Assembly (NCBI GenBank): GCA_944325825.1
Contig: CALVBP010000022.1
Span: forward strand, 1 to 32,776
Direction: 5' to 3'
DNA: 32,776 nucleotides
Origin: Candidatus Gastranaerophilales bacterium
GTDB lineage: Bacteria > Cyanobacteriota > Vampirovibrionia > Gastranaerophilales > Gastranaerophilaceae
The position numbers were made by a program, and so were the translations under genes. Below the pieces are notes generated by a model. The model saw only the letters and a program-made list of their open reading frames with translations, searched no databases and was not told where the DNA came from. Positions 24,355 through 30,336 of this stretch are shown here, one piece after another. The stretch's first letter is position 1; every line of letters begins with the position of its first letter.

Positions 24355-24828
24355 ATGAAAATTCTTGGAATCGACCCCGGCATGGCAATTGTAGGTTATG
24401 GAATGATAGAAATTAATGCCGGCAGTGAAGAGATAAAGTTAGCAGCATCGGGTTCTATTCAGACGGATAAGAGTCTTTCTGATTCAAAGCGTTTGTTAGA
24501 GATATCAAGTGATTTGGCACAAATATTAGAGTTGTACAATCCTGATTGTGCGTCTGTTGAAAAATTATTTTTCTTTAAGAATCAAAAAACCGTAATACCG
24601 GTTGCGGAAGCAAGAGGTGTAATATTGGCTGTGTTGGAAAAGTATAATATCCCAACGTATGAATACACGCCGATGGAAGTCAAGCAGGTTCTTACAGGGT
24701 ACGGACGGGCAGAAAAGAGAGAAGTTGACAGGATGGTAAGACTTGCTTTAAATACAGAGACCCTGCCTAAACTTGACGATACGGTGGACGCTATCGCTAT
24801 TGCAATTTGCCATTCAAGAAGTATTTAA
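24355..24828 (+). CDS. ruvC: Holliday junction resolvase RuvC
   Basis: Endonuclease that resolves Holliday junctions with RuvAB. The four catalytic acidic positions are visible: the Asp in ILGIDPGMAIVGYG, the Glu in ASVEKLFFFKN, and the late acidic pair in LDDTVDAIAIAICH. EARGVILAVLEKY and VKQVLTGYGRAEK are also typical. The start is set at the ATG at 24355 (MKILGIDPG, 157 aa), because RuvC begins just before the first Asp. The longer in-frame extension to 24307 would include the promoter. No ribosome site. Confidence 0.95.
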   Translation: MKILGIDPGMAIVGYGMIEINAGSEEIKLAASGSIQTDKSLSDSKRLLEISSDLAQILELYNPDCASVEKLFFFKNQKTVIPVAEARGVILAVLEKYNIPTYEYTPMEVKQVLTGYGRAEKREVDRMVRLALNTETLPKLDDTVDAIAIAICHSRSI

Positions 24829-24838
24829 TTTTATAGAA

Positions 24839-24877
24839 TAAGCGGGTGCGTGTTGTTTCACAACACGCACCCGCTTA
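24839..24877 (+). terminator. 17-bp GC-rich hairpin after ruvC
   Basis: 24839-24855 pairs perfectly with 24861-24877 around loop TTTCA, 10 bp after the ruvC stop. No U-tract follows on the plus strand, as with the hairpins at 8773 and 32416. Confidence 0.6.
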
Positions 24878-25021
24878 AATTCAATAGAGTTCTGTATTTT
24901 CTACGTACATAGCTTGGAAGGACTGTTTTAACTTGGAATTTTACCAAAAGGCGACTTATAGATTTTATTCAATCTTATAGTTTTTACCTCTTAGCCGAGC
25001 CCTTACCTACGTACGTAGTAC
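24878..25021. other. intergenic DNA with paired CTACGTAC(A/G)TAG palindromes
   Basis: Two 12-bp near-identical palindromes, at 24901-24912 and 25007-25018, are 106 bp apart. The second lies directly beside the fba stop. Between them are two CTTGGAA copies and a weak hairpin near 24950-24980 followed by TTTTT on the plus strand. No coding potential seen. Confidence 0.4.
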
Positions 25022-25981
25022 CTAGTCGTCAGCGTGACCTGCAGTACCTAATACATCTCTCATTTTGTGCATAACCATTTCTTTAACAGCGGTTCTGCCC
25101 GGTCCCATGTATTCACGAGGGTCGAATTTTTCAGGGTGTTCAATAAAGAACTCTCTGATAGTAGCAGTCATAGCTAATCTCAAGTCAGTATCGATATTGA
25201 TTTTAGCAACACCGTGTTTAGAAGCGTAGTTAAGCATTTCTTCAGGTACACCTTGAGCATCAGGCAATTTACCACCGAATTGATTACATTTAGCAACAAA
25301 TTCTTTAGGAACAGAAGATGAACCGTGAAGAACGAGCGGATAATCATATCCAACAACTTCATTAACAGCTTTCTTAATTTCAGCGAGTCTTTCAAAATCC
25401 AGTTTAGCTTCGCCTTTAAATTTGTAAGCACCGTGTGAAGTACCGATAGCAACTGCTAAAGAATCACAACCGGTTTCTCTGACGAATCTTGCAGCTTCTG
25501 CAGGATCTGTATAAGTTGAATCTTTAGCATGGACTTTAACATCGTCTTCAACACCTGCTAATTTACCTAATTCAGCTTCAACTGAAACCCCTCTGGCGTG
25601 AGCATAGTCTACAACCTGTTTAGTAAGAGCGATGTTTTCTTCAAGCGGGAATCTGCTTCCATCAATCATAACAGAAGAGAAACCGCCATCGATACATGCT
25701 TTACAAATTTCAAAATCAGCACCGTGGTCTAAGTGAAGAGCGATAGGTACGGTAGTAGTAGCCAAAGCAGCTTCAACGAGCTTGATTAAATAAGTTTGGT
25801 TAGCATATTTTCTAGCACCTGCTGAAACCTGTAAGATAATAGGTGATCTTGTTTCTTCAGCAGCTTCTGCGATAGCCTGAAGGATTTCCATGTTGTTAAC
25901 ATTGTAAGCACCAATAGCGTATCCGCCGGCTAAAGCTTTTTTGAACATCTCTTGTGTTCCAACTAATTTTCTTTCACTCAT
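25022..25981 (-). CDS. fba: class II fructose-bisphosphate aldolase
   Basis: Zinc-dependent aldolase that splits FBP into DHAP and G3P. Visible are GYAIGAYNVNNMEILQA, zinc ligands in ALHLDHGADFE, EAELGKLAGVEDD, AVAIGTSHGAYKFKG and LHGSSSVP, then KINIDTDLRLA. At 319 aa it has the normal length. AGGAGAAC precedes the ATG. Codon choice is smoother than in its neighbours (GTAGCAACT-type codons, few rare ones), consistent with high expression. It is divergent from the ROK kinase across 195 bp, pairing two sugar-catabolic genes. Confidence 0.96.
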   Translation of the reverse strand: MSERKLVGTQEMFKKALAGGYAIGAYNVNNMEILQAIAEAAEETRSPIILQVSAGARKYANQTYLIKLVEAALATTTVPIALHLDHGADFEICKACIDGGFSSVMIDGSRFPLEENIALTKQVVDYAHARGVSVEAELGKLAGVEDDVKVHAKDSTYTDPAEAARFVRETGCDSLAVAIGTSHGAYKFKGEAKLDFERLAEIKKAVNEVVGYDYPLVLHGSSSVPKEFVAKCNQFGGKLPDAQGVPEEMLNYASKHGVAKINIDTDLRLAMTATIREFFIEHPEKFDPREYMGPGRTAVKEMVMHKMRDVLGTAGHADD

Positions 25982-26176
25982 GTGAGTTCTCCTTCTTTTT
26001 ATGTAAAAAATCTTTTACGCTATAAAATTACATCAAAAATAAGATATTTTCAAGAGCGGGGGTGGGAAATATGGGGAGAGGAGAAAAGGAAGAGATTAAA
26101 AGTTCATCCGTACAATATAATCATTTTATCTTGTTTATGTTACTATTTGAATAAGAATAGGAAGGAGAAAGTATAA

Positions 26177-27124
26177 ATGGCACAGAGAATAGGTATTGAT
26201 GTCGGCGGAACCAACGTTAAGATAGCGCTTGTCGGTGATGATGGCAAAATAATTTATTCTAATTCTATCCCGACTCGTGCTGAGATGGGTTATGAATATA
26301 CTATTAACAGTATGAAAGAAGCAATCAAGGATTTATTGAAGGAAACAAAACTTCAGGCTTCTGATATAGAAGGAATGGGTTTTGGTTTCCCCGGACAAAT
26401 AGATTGCCAAAACGGAATAGTAAGACTTGCACCTAATATTCCGGGCTGGGTAAATGTTCCGATTGCTAAAATCATGGAAGAAGAGTTTTCAATTCCAACA
26501 AGGGTAGATAATGATGTAAGAACTGCTGCCCTTGGAGAATTAAACTACGGTGCAGGTGTAGGCTGTCAGAATCTGGTATGTATAACAGTTGGAACGGGCA
26601 TAGGCTCCGGTCTTGTTATTAACGGGAAACTGGTAAGAGGAGCTTCTAATGCAGCAGGAGAACTAGGGCATATAAAACTCAATATGGAAGGCGGTCCTCT
26701 TTGCGGGTGCGGAGATAGAGGCTGTTTGGAAGCTTATGCATCAGGACCTTCTATTGTTGCTATGGCTGAAGAATATATAAAAGGCGGAAAATCTACTAAA
26801 TATAGAGAATTGGCTAATCCGGAAATAACTCCTTATATTGTAGCCGTAGCTGCAAAAGAAGGAGATCCGGTTGCTAAGCAGATTTTTAGAATAATGGGCG
26901 AATATATAGGTATAGGTTTGACCAGTGTCATAAATCTGTTGAATCCTGAAAAAGTTATTATAGGCGGTGGCGTTGCTGCCGCAGGTGATATTCTTTTTGA
27001 GCCGATAAAAGAAACCATTGCAAAGCGTGCAATGACTATCCAAAAAGAAGCTGTAGAAATTGTACCGGCACAACTCGGTAATACAGCAGGTGTAATTGGT
27101 GCAAGTTTGTTAATTAATTCATAA
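26177..27124 (+). CDS. ROK-family glucokinase
   Basis: Phosphorylates glucose at entry to glycolysis. The ATP-binding GIDVGGTNVKIALV, FGFPGQID, active-site DNDVRTAALGE, TVGTGIGSGLVINGKL, and the ROK zinc site GHIKLNMEGGPLCGCGDRGCLEAY are complete. At 315 aa it has the typical length. An AAGGAGAAAG site precedes the ATG. The upstream 195 bp, shared with fba, is purine-rich near 26050-26095 and holds an isolated TATAAT but no -35 I would defend. Glucose is the likely substrate, but ROK kinases also include fructokinases and mannokinases. Confidence 0.9.
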   Translation: MAQRIGIDVGGTNVKIALVGDDGKIIYSNSIPTRAEMGYEYTINSMKEAIKDLLKETKLQASDIEGMGFGFPGQIDCQNGIVRLAPNIPGWVNVPIAKIMEEEFSIPTRVDNDVRTAALGELNYGAGVGCQNLVCITVGTGIGSGLVINGKLVRGASNAAGELGHIKLNMEGGPLCGCGDRGCLEAYASGPSIVAMAEEYIKGGKSTKYRELANPEITPYIVAVAAKEGDPVAKQIFRIMGEYIGIGLTSVINLLNPEKVIIGGGVAAAGDILFEPIKETIAKRAMTIQKEAVEIVPAQLGNTAGVIGASLLINS

Positions 27125-27135
27125 AAATTCAGATA

Positions 27136-27167
27136 AAAAAAGACCCGTTATTAAACGGGTCTTTTTT
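27136..27167. terminator. bidirectional intrinsic terminator
   Basis: 27136-27149 pairs with 27154-27167 around loop ATTA. A-runs and T-runs on both sides give a U-tract in each direction. It serves the glucokinase gene (plus) and the lytic transglycosylase gene (minus). Confidence 0.9.
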
Positions 27168-27179
27168 ATTATTAAATTC

Positions 27180-27791
27180 TTAAAGAATTTCCATAACCGG
27201 ATCTGATTGTTTTACTTCCGGAATTTCTTTTAGATTAGGCAGTTCAATCTCTTTTGGTGCATTTTGCATCTCGGTTGTTTTATCCGGAGCAACTGCTTTT
27301 TTCTGAGTATATTTTGCTATAACTGGATCAGGATTAAGTTGTTGTTCTTTATAATCTTTCATTATCTGAGATACAAATCTTTTTGTCTCACTGTAAGGGG
27401 GAATTGTTCCGTATTTTTTAACATTTCCCGGACCGGCATTGTATGCTGCAAGAGCAAGTTCTGTAGAGCCGAACATTTTGTACATCATTTTATAGTAGGT
27501 TAATCCGGCTTTAATATTTTCACTCAAATAGTACGGATTGAATCCCATCTTGTGAGCCGTGGATGGTAGTAACTGAAATACCCCGACTGCACCATGCGGA
27601 CTTTTAAGTTCATGTTTAAATCCGGATTCTTTTTTTGCGATGCTTAAAGCTAAAGCAGGGTCAACATCCATTTCGATAGAATGTTTGACAATGGTTTCCT
27701 TAATAACACTCTCAGGTGTTGTTGCCGCCCGGGCGTTCAAGGTTAGGAATGATACCAATGCAATAGCAGTTAAGATTATCTTTCTTACCAT
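27180..27791 (-). CDS. exported lytic transglycosylase (SLT domain)
   Basis: Cleaves peptidoglycan to 1,6-anhydro-muropeptides. Signal peptide MVRKIILTAIALVSFLTLNARA is followed by an SLT/lysozyme-like fold: catalytic Glu in LSIAKKESGFKHE, HGAVGVFQLLPSTA, and ALAAYNAGPGNVKKYG. About 65 residues of Pro/Lys/Glu-rich tail follow the domain (203 aa total). The start is supported by GAGGAT. Unlike the short or absent leaders of most genes here, it has a leader of about 200 nt with extensive potential base pairing, so expression is probably controlled at the RNA level. Confidence 0.92.
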   Translation of the reverse strand: MVRKIILTAIALVSFLTLNARAATTPESVIKETIVKHSIEMDVDPALALSIAKKESGFKHELKSPHGAVGVFQLLPSTAHKMGFNPYYLSENIKAGLTYYKMMYKMFGSTELALAAYNAGPGNVKKYGTIPPYSETKRFVSQIMKDYKEQQLNPDPVIAKYTQKKAVAPDKTTEMQNAPKEIELPNLKEIPEVKQSDPVMEIL

Positions 27792-27993
27792 AGAAATCCT
27801 CGTTTATTGTAAATTGGATTCTGTATACTATCTCGTAAATCCTCCCTACGGTTTCGCTATGTTCTCGTTTAGTTCCTATCGGGATGTCTTTCCTAAATTT
27901 TTATAACCAATGCCACATAAAAACTTGTTAGGCGACTCTTCCCGTTATTCCCCGCACTCCGGCTTGGATAAATAACTATACAGAAATTGTATT
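27792..27993 (-). promoter_or_regulatory. long structured 5' leader of the lytic transglycosylase gene, riboswitch candidate
   Basis: Given as plus-strand positions of the minus-strand RNA. A 9-bp perfect helix joins the two ends of the leader (27977-27985 with 27819-27827). Directly abutting it is a 6-bp helix (27971-27976 with 27944-27949). Next come a 4-5-bp CGGGA/TCCCG helix (27940-27944 with 27880-27884) and, inside it, a 10-bp hairpin (27917-27926 with 27895-27904, loop 27905-27916). A CGTA/TACG hairpin (27847-27850 with 27834-27837) is also possible. The closing helix ends about 27 nt before the ATG. I could not match it to TPP, FMN, SAM, cobalamin, lysine, c-di-GMP or c-di-AMP consensus sequences from memory. 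Confidence 0.6.
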
Positions 27994-27999
27994 ACATGC

Positions 28000-28028
28000 A
28001 TTATAGACTAAACATTTTTATTTTTCAA
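28000..28028 (-). promoter_or_regulatory. promoter of the lytic transglycosylase leader
   Basis: On the minus strand: TTGAAA (28023-28028), exactly 17 bp, TATAAT (28000-28005). Predicted start near 27993. It lies between the STAS-like gene and the leader, so the transglycosylase has its own transcript. Confidence 0.75.
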
Positions 28029-28069
28029 CATGTAAAAGCGAACTTTGCGAGTTGTATAGTTTTGACCGG

Positions 28070-28405
28070 TTATACAAAAGAAAATTTGCGATGAATTAAT
28101 CTTCTTGAATTTTCTTCAAAATCCAGCTCGCTGACAAAGAGGTTTGTGCACTTATCAATATTCATTATATTAAATAGAGCAAAAATATCTGATGGGATAT
28201 TAAATATTCCGATATTTTTCTCTTTTGCAACTTCTGTCAAAGCCTCACAAAAATCTATAGTGCAATCTTGTACATAACTCAAATCCAGCCCAATTTGTTT
28301 TTGTTCATTCGAAAGTTTTGAAAACAGTCTGATACAAGTTCTTTTATCAAGTTTTGCACTTAAAGGGGCAAATATACAAACTTTATTGTCATAACGAATT
28401 TCCAT
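28070..28405 (-). CDS. STAS-like (anti-anti-sigma factor fold) protein
   Basis: 111 aa. The pattern IGLDLSYVQDCTIDFCEALTEVAKEK, IGIFNIPSDIFALFNIMNIDKCTNLF matches the beta-alpha layout of STAS domains, including the loop before helix 2 where SpoIIAA-type proteins carry the phosphorylated Ser in DSSG. Here that loop reads DFCEA, so the usual phospho-Ser is absent. It may be a non-phosphorylated scaffold or binding subunit rather than a partner-switching regulator. No anti-sigma kinase is nearby. No ribosome site; TATTAT lies 6 nt before the ATG. Fold call moderately sure, function unknown. Confidence 0.6.
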   Translation of the reverse strand: MEIRYDNKVCIFAPLSAKLDKRTCIRLFSKLSNEQKQIGLDLSYVQDCTIDFCEALTEVAKEKNIGIFNIPSDIFALFNIMNIDKCTNLFVSELDFEENSRRLIHRKFSFV

Positions 28406-28411
28406 AATTTT

Positions 28412-28417
28412 ATAATA
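28412..28417 (-). promoter_or_regulatory. candidate -10 of the STAS-like gene
   Basis: TATTAT on the minus strand, then AAAATT and the ATG, matching the 6-nt spacing of the other leaderless candidates. Only a weak TTACAA at the -35 position. Confidence 0.4.
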
Positions 28418-28456
28418 CTTTTTATTTACCGAAATTGTAATTATAATAAATTATGA

Positions 28457-28490
28457 AAAATCTCTACCAAAAGGCGGAGATTTTCTTTTT
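28457..28490 (+). terminator. intrinsic terminator or attenuator ahead of the DUF2229-type gene
   Basis: 28457-28468 pairs with 28473-28484 (one mismatch, one G-T), loop AAAA, followed by CTTTTT. It lies between two divergent genes, 36 bp before the plus-strand gene, where no upstream plus-strand gene needs terminating. A TATAAT at 28442-28447 could transcribe through it, and another TATAAT (28495-28500) lies just after it. Confidence 0.55.
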
Positions 28491-28525
28491 GTTATATAAT
28501 TGATAAAAGAAAAGGACATAAGAAT

Positions 28526-29653
28526 ATGGCAAAAAGTAAAAAGATTAAAGTAGCATTCCCTCATATGGGGACGATTTCAATAGCCTGGGCTGCCGGTTTA
28601 AGAAAAATCGGTGTAGAACCCTATGTGCCTCCTTATACAAGTAAAAAAACCTTATCTTACGGAACTAAAAATTCACCTGAGGCAATTTGCTTACCATATA
28701 AGTTAATTCTCGGGAATTTTATTGAAGCTATAGATGGCGGTGCTGATTATGTTGCAATGATTACATCACCAGGAATCTGCCGTCTTGGAGAATATGGAAC
28801 AAATATTTATAATACGTTAAAGGATTTAGGGTATAAGGCTAATTATATTGAACTTTCTTTATATGATGGGATAAAGGGTTTGTACAAATTTCTTTCGGAG
28901 ATTTCAGGTAAGAATGACCCTATTTTAATACTAAGGGCAATAAATATTACAATGCGTAAGATTTTTGCTATTGATGATTTGGACAGAGCATTGTCTTATT
29001 ACAGAGCAAGGGAGATTAGATACGGAGAGGCTGAGAAAAATTACAAAAAAGCTTTGAGAATGATTGACAAAGCTAATTCTACAAGAGAACTTCATAAAGC
29101 TTACGACATGGCTTTAAAAGAAATTGAAAAAACAGAAATAGACCCGAACAGAGAAATTTTAAACGTTGATATTACGGGAGAAATTTATCTTGTTAATGAT
29201 GAATTTTCAAATCAGAATATTGAACGAGAACTCGGCAGAATGGGAGTTCAAACAAGACGAAGTTTAACTGTAGGAAGTTTTTTAAAGGATGCAATTATAC
29301 CAAAAGCATTCAGAGGCCCTGAGACACATCTTCAAAGAGCTGAAAGAATGGCCAAACCTTATCTAATGCGAGATATAGGCGGAGATGCTCTGGAATGCGT
29401 ATCAGATGTTGTTTTTGCGGATGAGAAAGGAAAAGATGGTATAATTCACATTTCACCTTTTACCTGTATGCCGGAAATTATGTCTCAAAATATTTTTCCG
29501 ACAATGAGAGGGGAACATGAGATTCCGATATTGACTCTTATTATGGATGAACAAACCGGGAAAGCCGGTTATATAACGAGATTGGAAGCTTTTGTCGATT
29601 TGATGAGAAGAAAAAAACGTGCAAAAGCTGCAAAGAATAAAACAAGAGTATAA
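28526..29653 (+). CDS. DUF2229-related / CoA-dehydratase activase-associated protein (paralogue of 23142-24248)
   Basis: 375 aa. The opening VAFPHMGTISIAWAAGLRKIGVEPYVPP, the cysteines in SPEAICLPYKLILGNFIEAI, TSPGICRLGEYG and SPFTCMPEIM, and the closing LIMDEQTGKAGYITRLEAFVDL parallel the protein at 23142-24248, and the C-termini are clearly homologous. A helical, charged insert (about residues 165-215) lies in the middle. Such cysteines could bind an iron-sulfur cluster as in 2-hydroxyacyl-CoA dehydratase components (inference). AAAAGGA precedes the ATG. It is monocistronic, with a terminator 6 bp after the stop. Confidence 0.8.
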   Translation: MAKSKKIKVAFPHMGTISIAWAAGLRKIGVEPYVPPYTSKKTLSYGTKNSPEAICLPYKLILGNFIEAIDGGADYVAMITSPGICRLGEYGTNIYNTLKDLGYKANYIELSLYDGIKGLYKFLSEISGKNDPILILRAINITMRKIFAIDDLDRALSYYRAREIRYGEAEKNYKKALRMIDKANSTRELHKAYDMALKEIEKTEIDPNREILNVDITGEIYLVNDEFSNQNIERELGRMGVQTRRSLTVGSFLKDAIIPKAFRGPETHLQRAERMAKPYLMRDIGGDALECVSDVVFADEKGKDGIIHISPFTCMPEIMSQNIFPTMRGEHEIPILTLIMDEQTGKAGYITRLEAFVDLMRRKKRAKAAKNKTRV

Positions 29654-29658
29654 ATATT

Positions 29659-29694
29659 AAAGAGCCGGAACATATATGTTCCGGCTCTTTTGTT
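29659..29694. terminator. bidirectional intrinsic terminator
   Basis: 29659-29672 pairs perfectly with 29677-29690 (AAAGAGCCGGAACA stem), with T-runs on the plus strand after it. It separates the DUF2229-type gene from the convergent OadG-like gene. Confidence 0.9.
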
Positions 29695-29705
29695 ATTATT
29701 TTTAA

Positions 29706-29957
29706 TTAAGCGGCAGCTTTACCCGCTTTTTTAATAGCACAGGCAACAGCAGCAGCAACTTCAGAATCATTGGATTCAGCTTTCTTAGCAGCTGCTTTTT
29801 CTACAGGAACTTCTTCCGGGAAATATTTGTTGATAATATTTTTTAACACAATAGAGTTAACATACATGGTTAAAACCATAAGTGTAAGAAATGTAAAAAC
29901 GGTTCCCATACCGATAATCATAACAAAGAGACCGTTCTCTAACAATGTAATATTCAT
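29706..29957 (-). CDS. OadG-like small membrane subunit (decarboxylase sodium pump gamma chain)
   Basis: 83 aa. One membrane helix (GLFVMIIGMGTVFTFLTLMVLTMYV) is followed by NSIVLKNIINKYFP, a Glu/Ala/Lys-rich linker and a terminal SNDSEVAAAVACAIKKA segment. This is the layout of the gamma subunit of sodium-pumping oxaloacetate and methylmalonyl-CoA decarboxylases, which anchors and assembles the alpha and beta subunits. Those partners are not in the window, so the gene stands alone here. AAGGAGA precedes the ATG. Confidence 0.75.
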   Translation of the reverse strand: MNITLLENGLFVMIIGMGTVFTFLTLMVLTMYVNSIVLKNIINKYFPEEVPVEKAAAKKAESNDSEVAAAVACAIKKAGKAAA

Positions 29958-30089
29958 AAAATATATCTCCTTTTACTATTAGAATATAAAATCTTTTCTC
30001 TTCACATTTTTATTTTACTATAAAAAGAAAAATTCAATCATAAAAATTTATATTATCTTAAAATACTGCTATTACTGGATATTAGCATC

Positions 30090-30117
30090 TTGAAAAAATA
30101 ATTGTTAATAGTACAAT
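30090..30117 (+). promoter_or_regulatory. candidate promoter of pgi
   Basis: TTGAAA (30090-30095), 16 bp, TACAAT (30112-30117). This predicts a leader of about 200 nt that includes all three leader repeats. The rest of 29958-30089 is AT-rich, with the ribosome site of the OadG-like gene and nothing else I can name. Confidence 0.5.
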
Positions 30118-30170
30118 TGATTTAGAGGGATTATACTAAAATAACTATCGCAAATTAATATAGGAATCAT

Positions 30171-30336
30171 GTTACATTAGCAGATTTAATATAAACCGGT
30201 AAGAAAGGTTGAAAAATGAACAAACGTTACATTGGTAGATTTAATATAAGCCAGTAAGAAAGGTTGAAAAAGGAATAAACGTTACATTGGTAGATTTAAT
30301 ATAAACTAGTAAGAAAGGTTAAAAAAATGATTAAAC
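30171..30336 (+). repeat. tandem triplication of the pgi leader and start region (55-bp unit)
   Basis: Copies at 30171-30225, 30226-30280 and 30281-30336, about 88-89% identical between neighbours. Each has GTTACATT, TTTAATATAA, the ribosome site TAAGAAAGGTT and a start-codon region. Copy 3 is the real pgi start (ATGATTAAAC). Copy 1 keeps an ATG (ATGAACAAAC). Copy 2 has lost it (AGGAATAAAC). The unit thus includes the first codons of the gene. Confidence 0.92.
30216..30257 (+). CDS. possible 13-codon upstream ORF in the pgi leader
   Basis: Starts at the ATG of leader copy 1, behind its own AAGAAAGG site, and encodes MNKRYIGRFNISQ before TAA. It ends 69 nt before the pgi ATG. It is a product of the duplication; it may be translated and may influence pgi, but the peptide itself has no evident function. 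Confidence 0.35.
   Translation: MNKRYIGRFNISQ

Noticed and set aside
27792-27993. c-di-AMP (ydaO), cobalamin or TPP riboswitch
   Set aside because: Conserved sequence elements of these classes as I recall them are absent; only the length, promoter position and helices support a regulatory RNA.
30171-30336. CRISPR array
   Set aside because: The three 55-bp units are contiguous with no spacers, and the last contains the pgi start; this is a tandem duplication.
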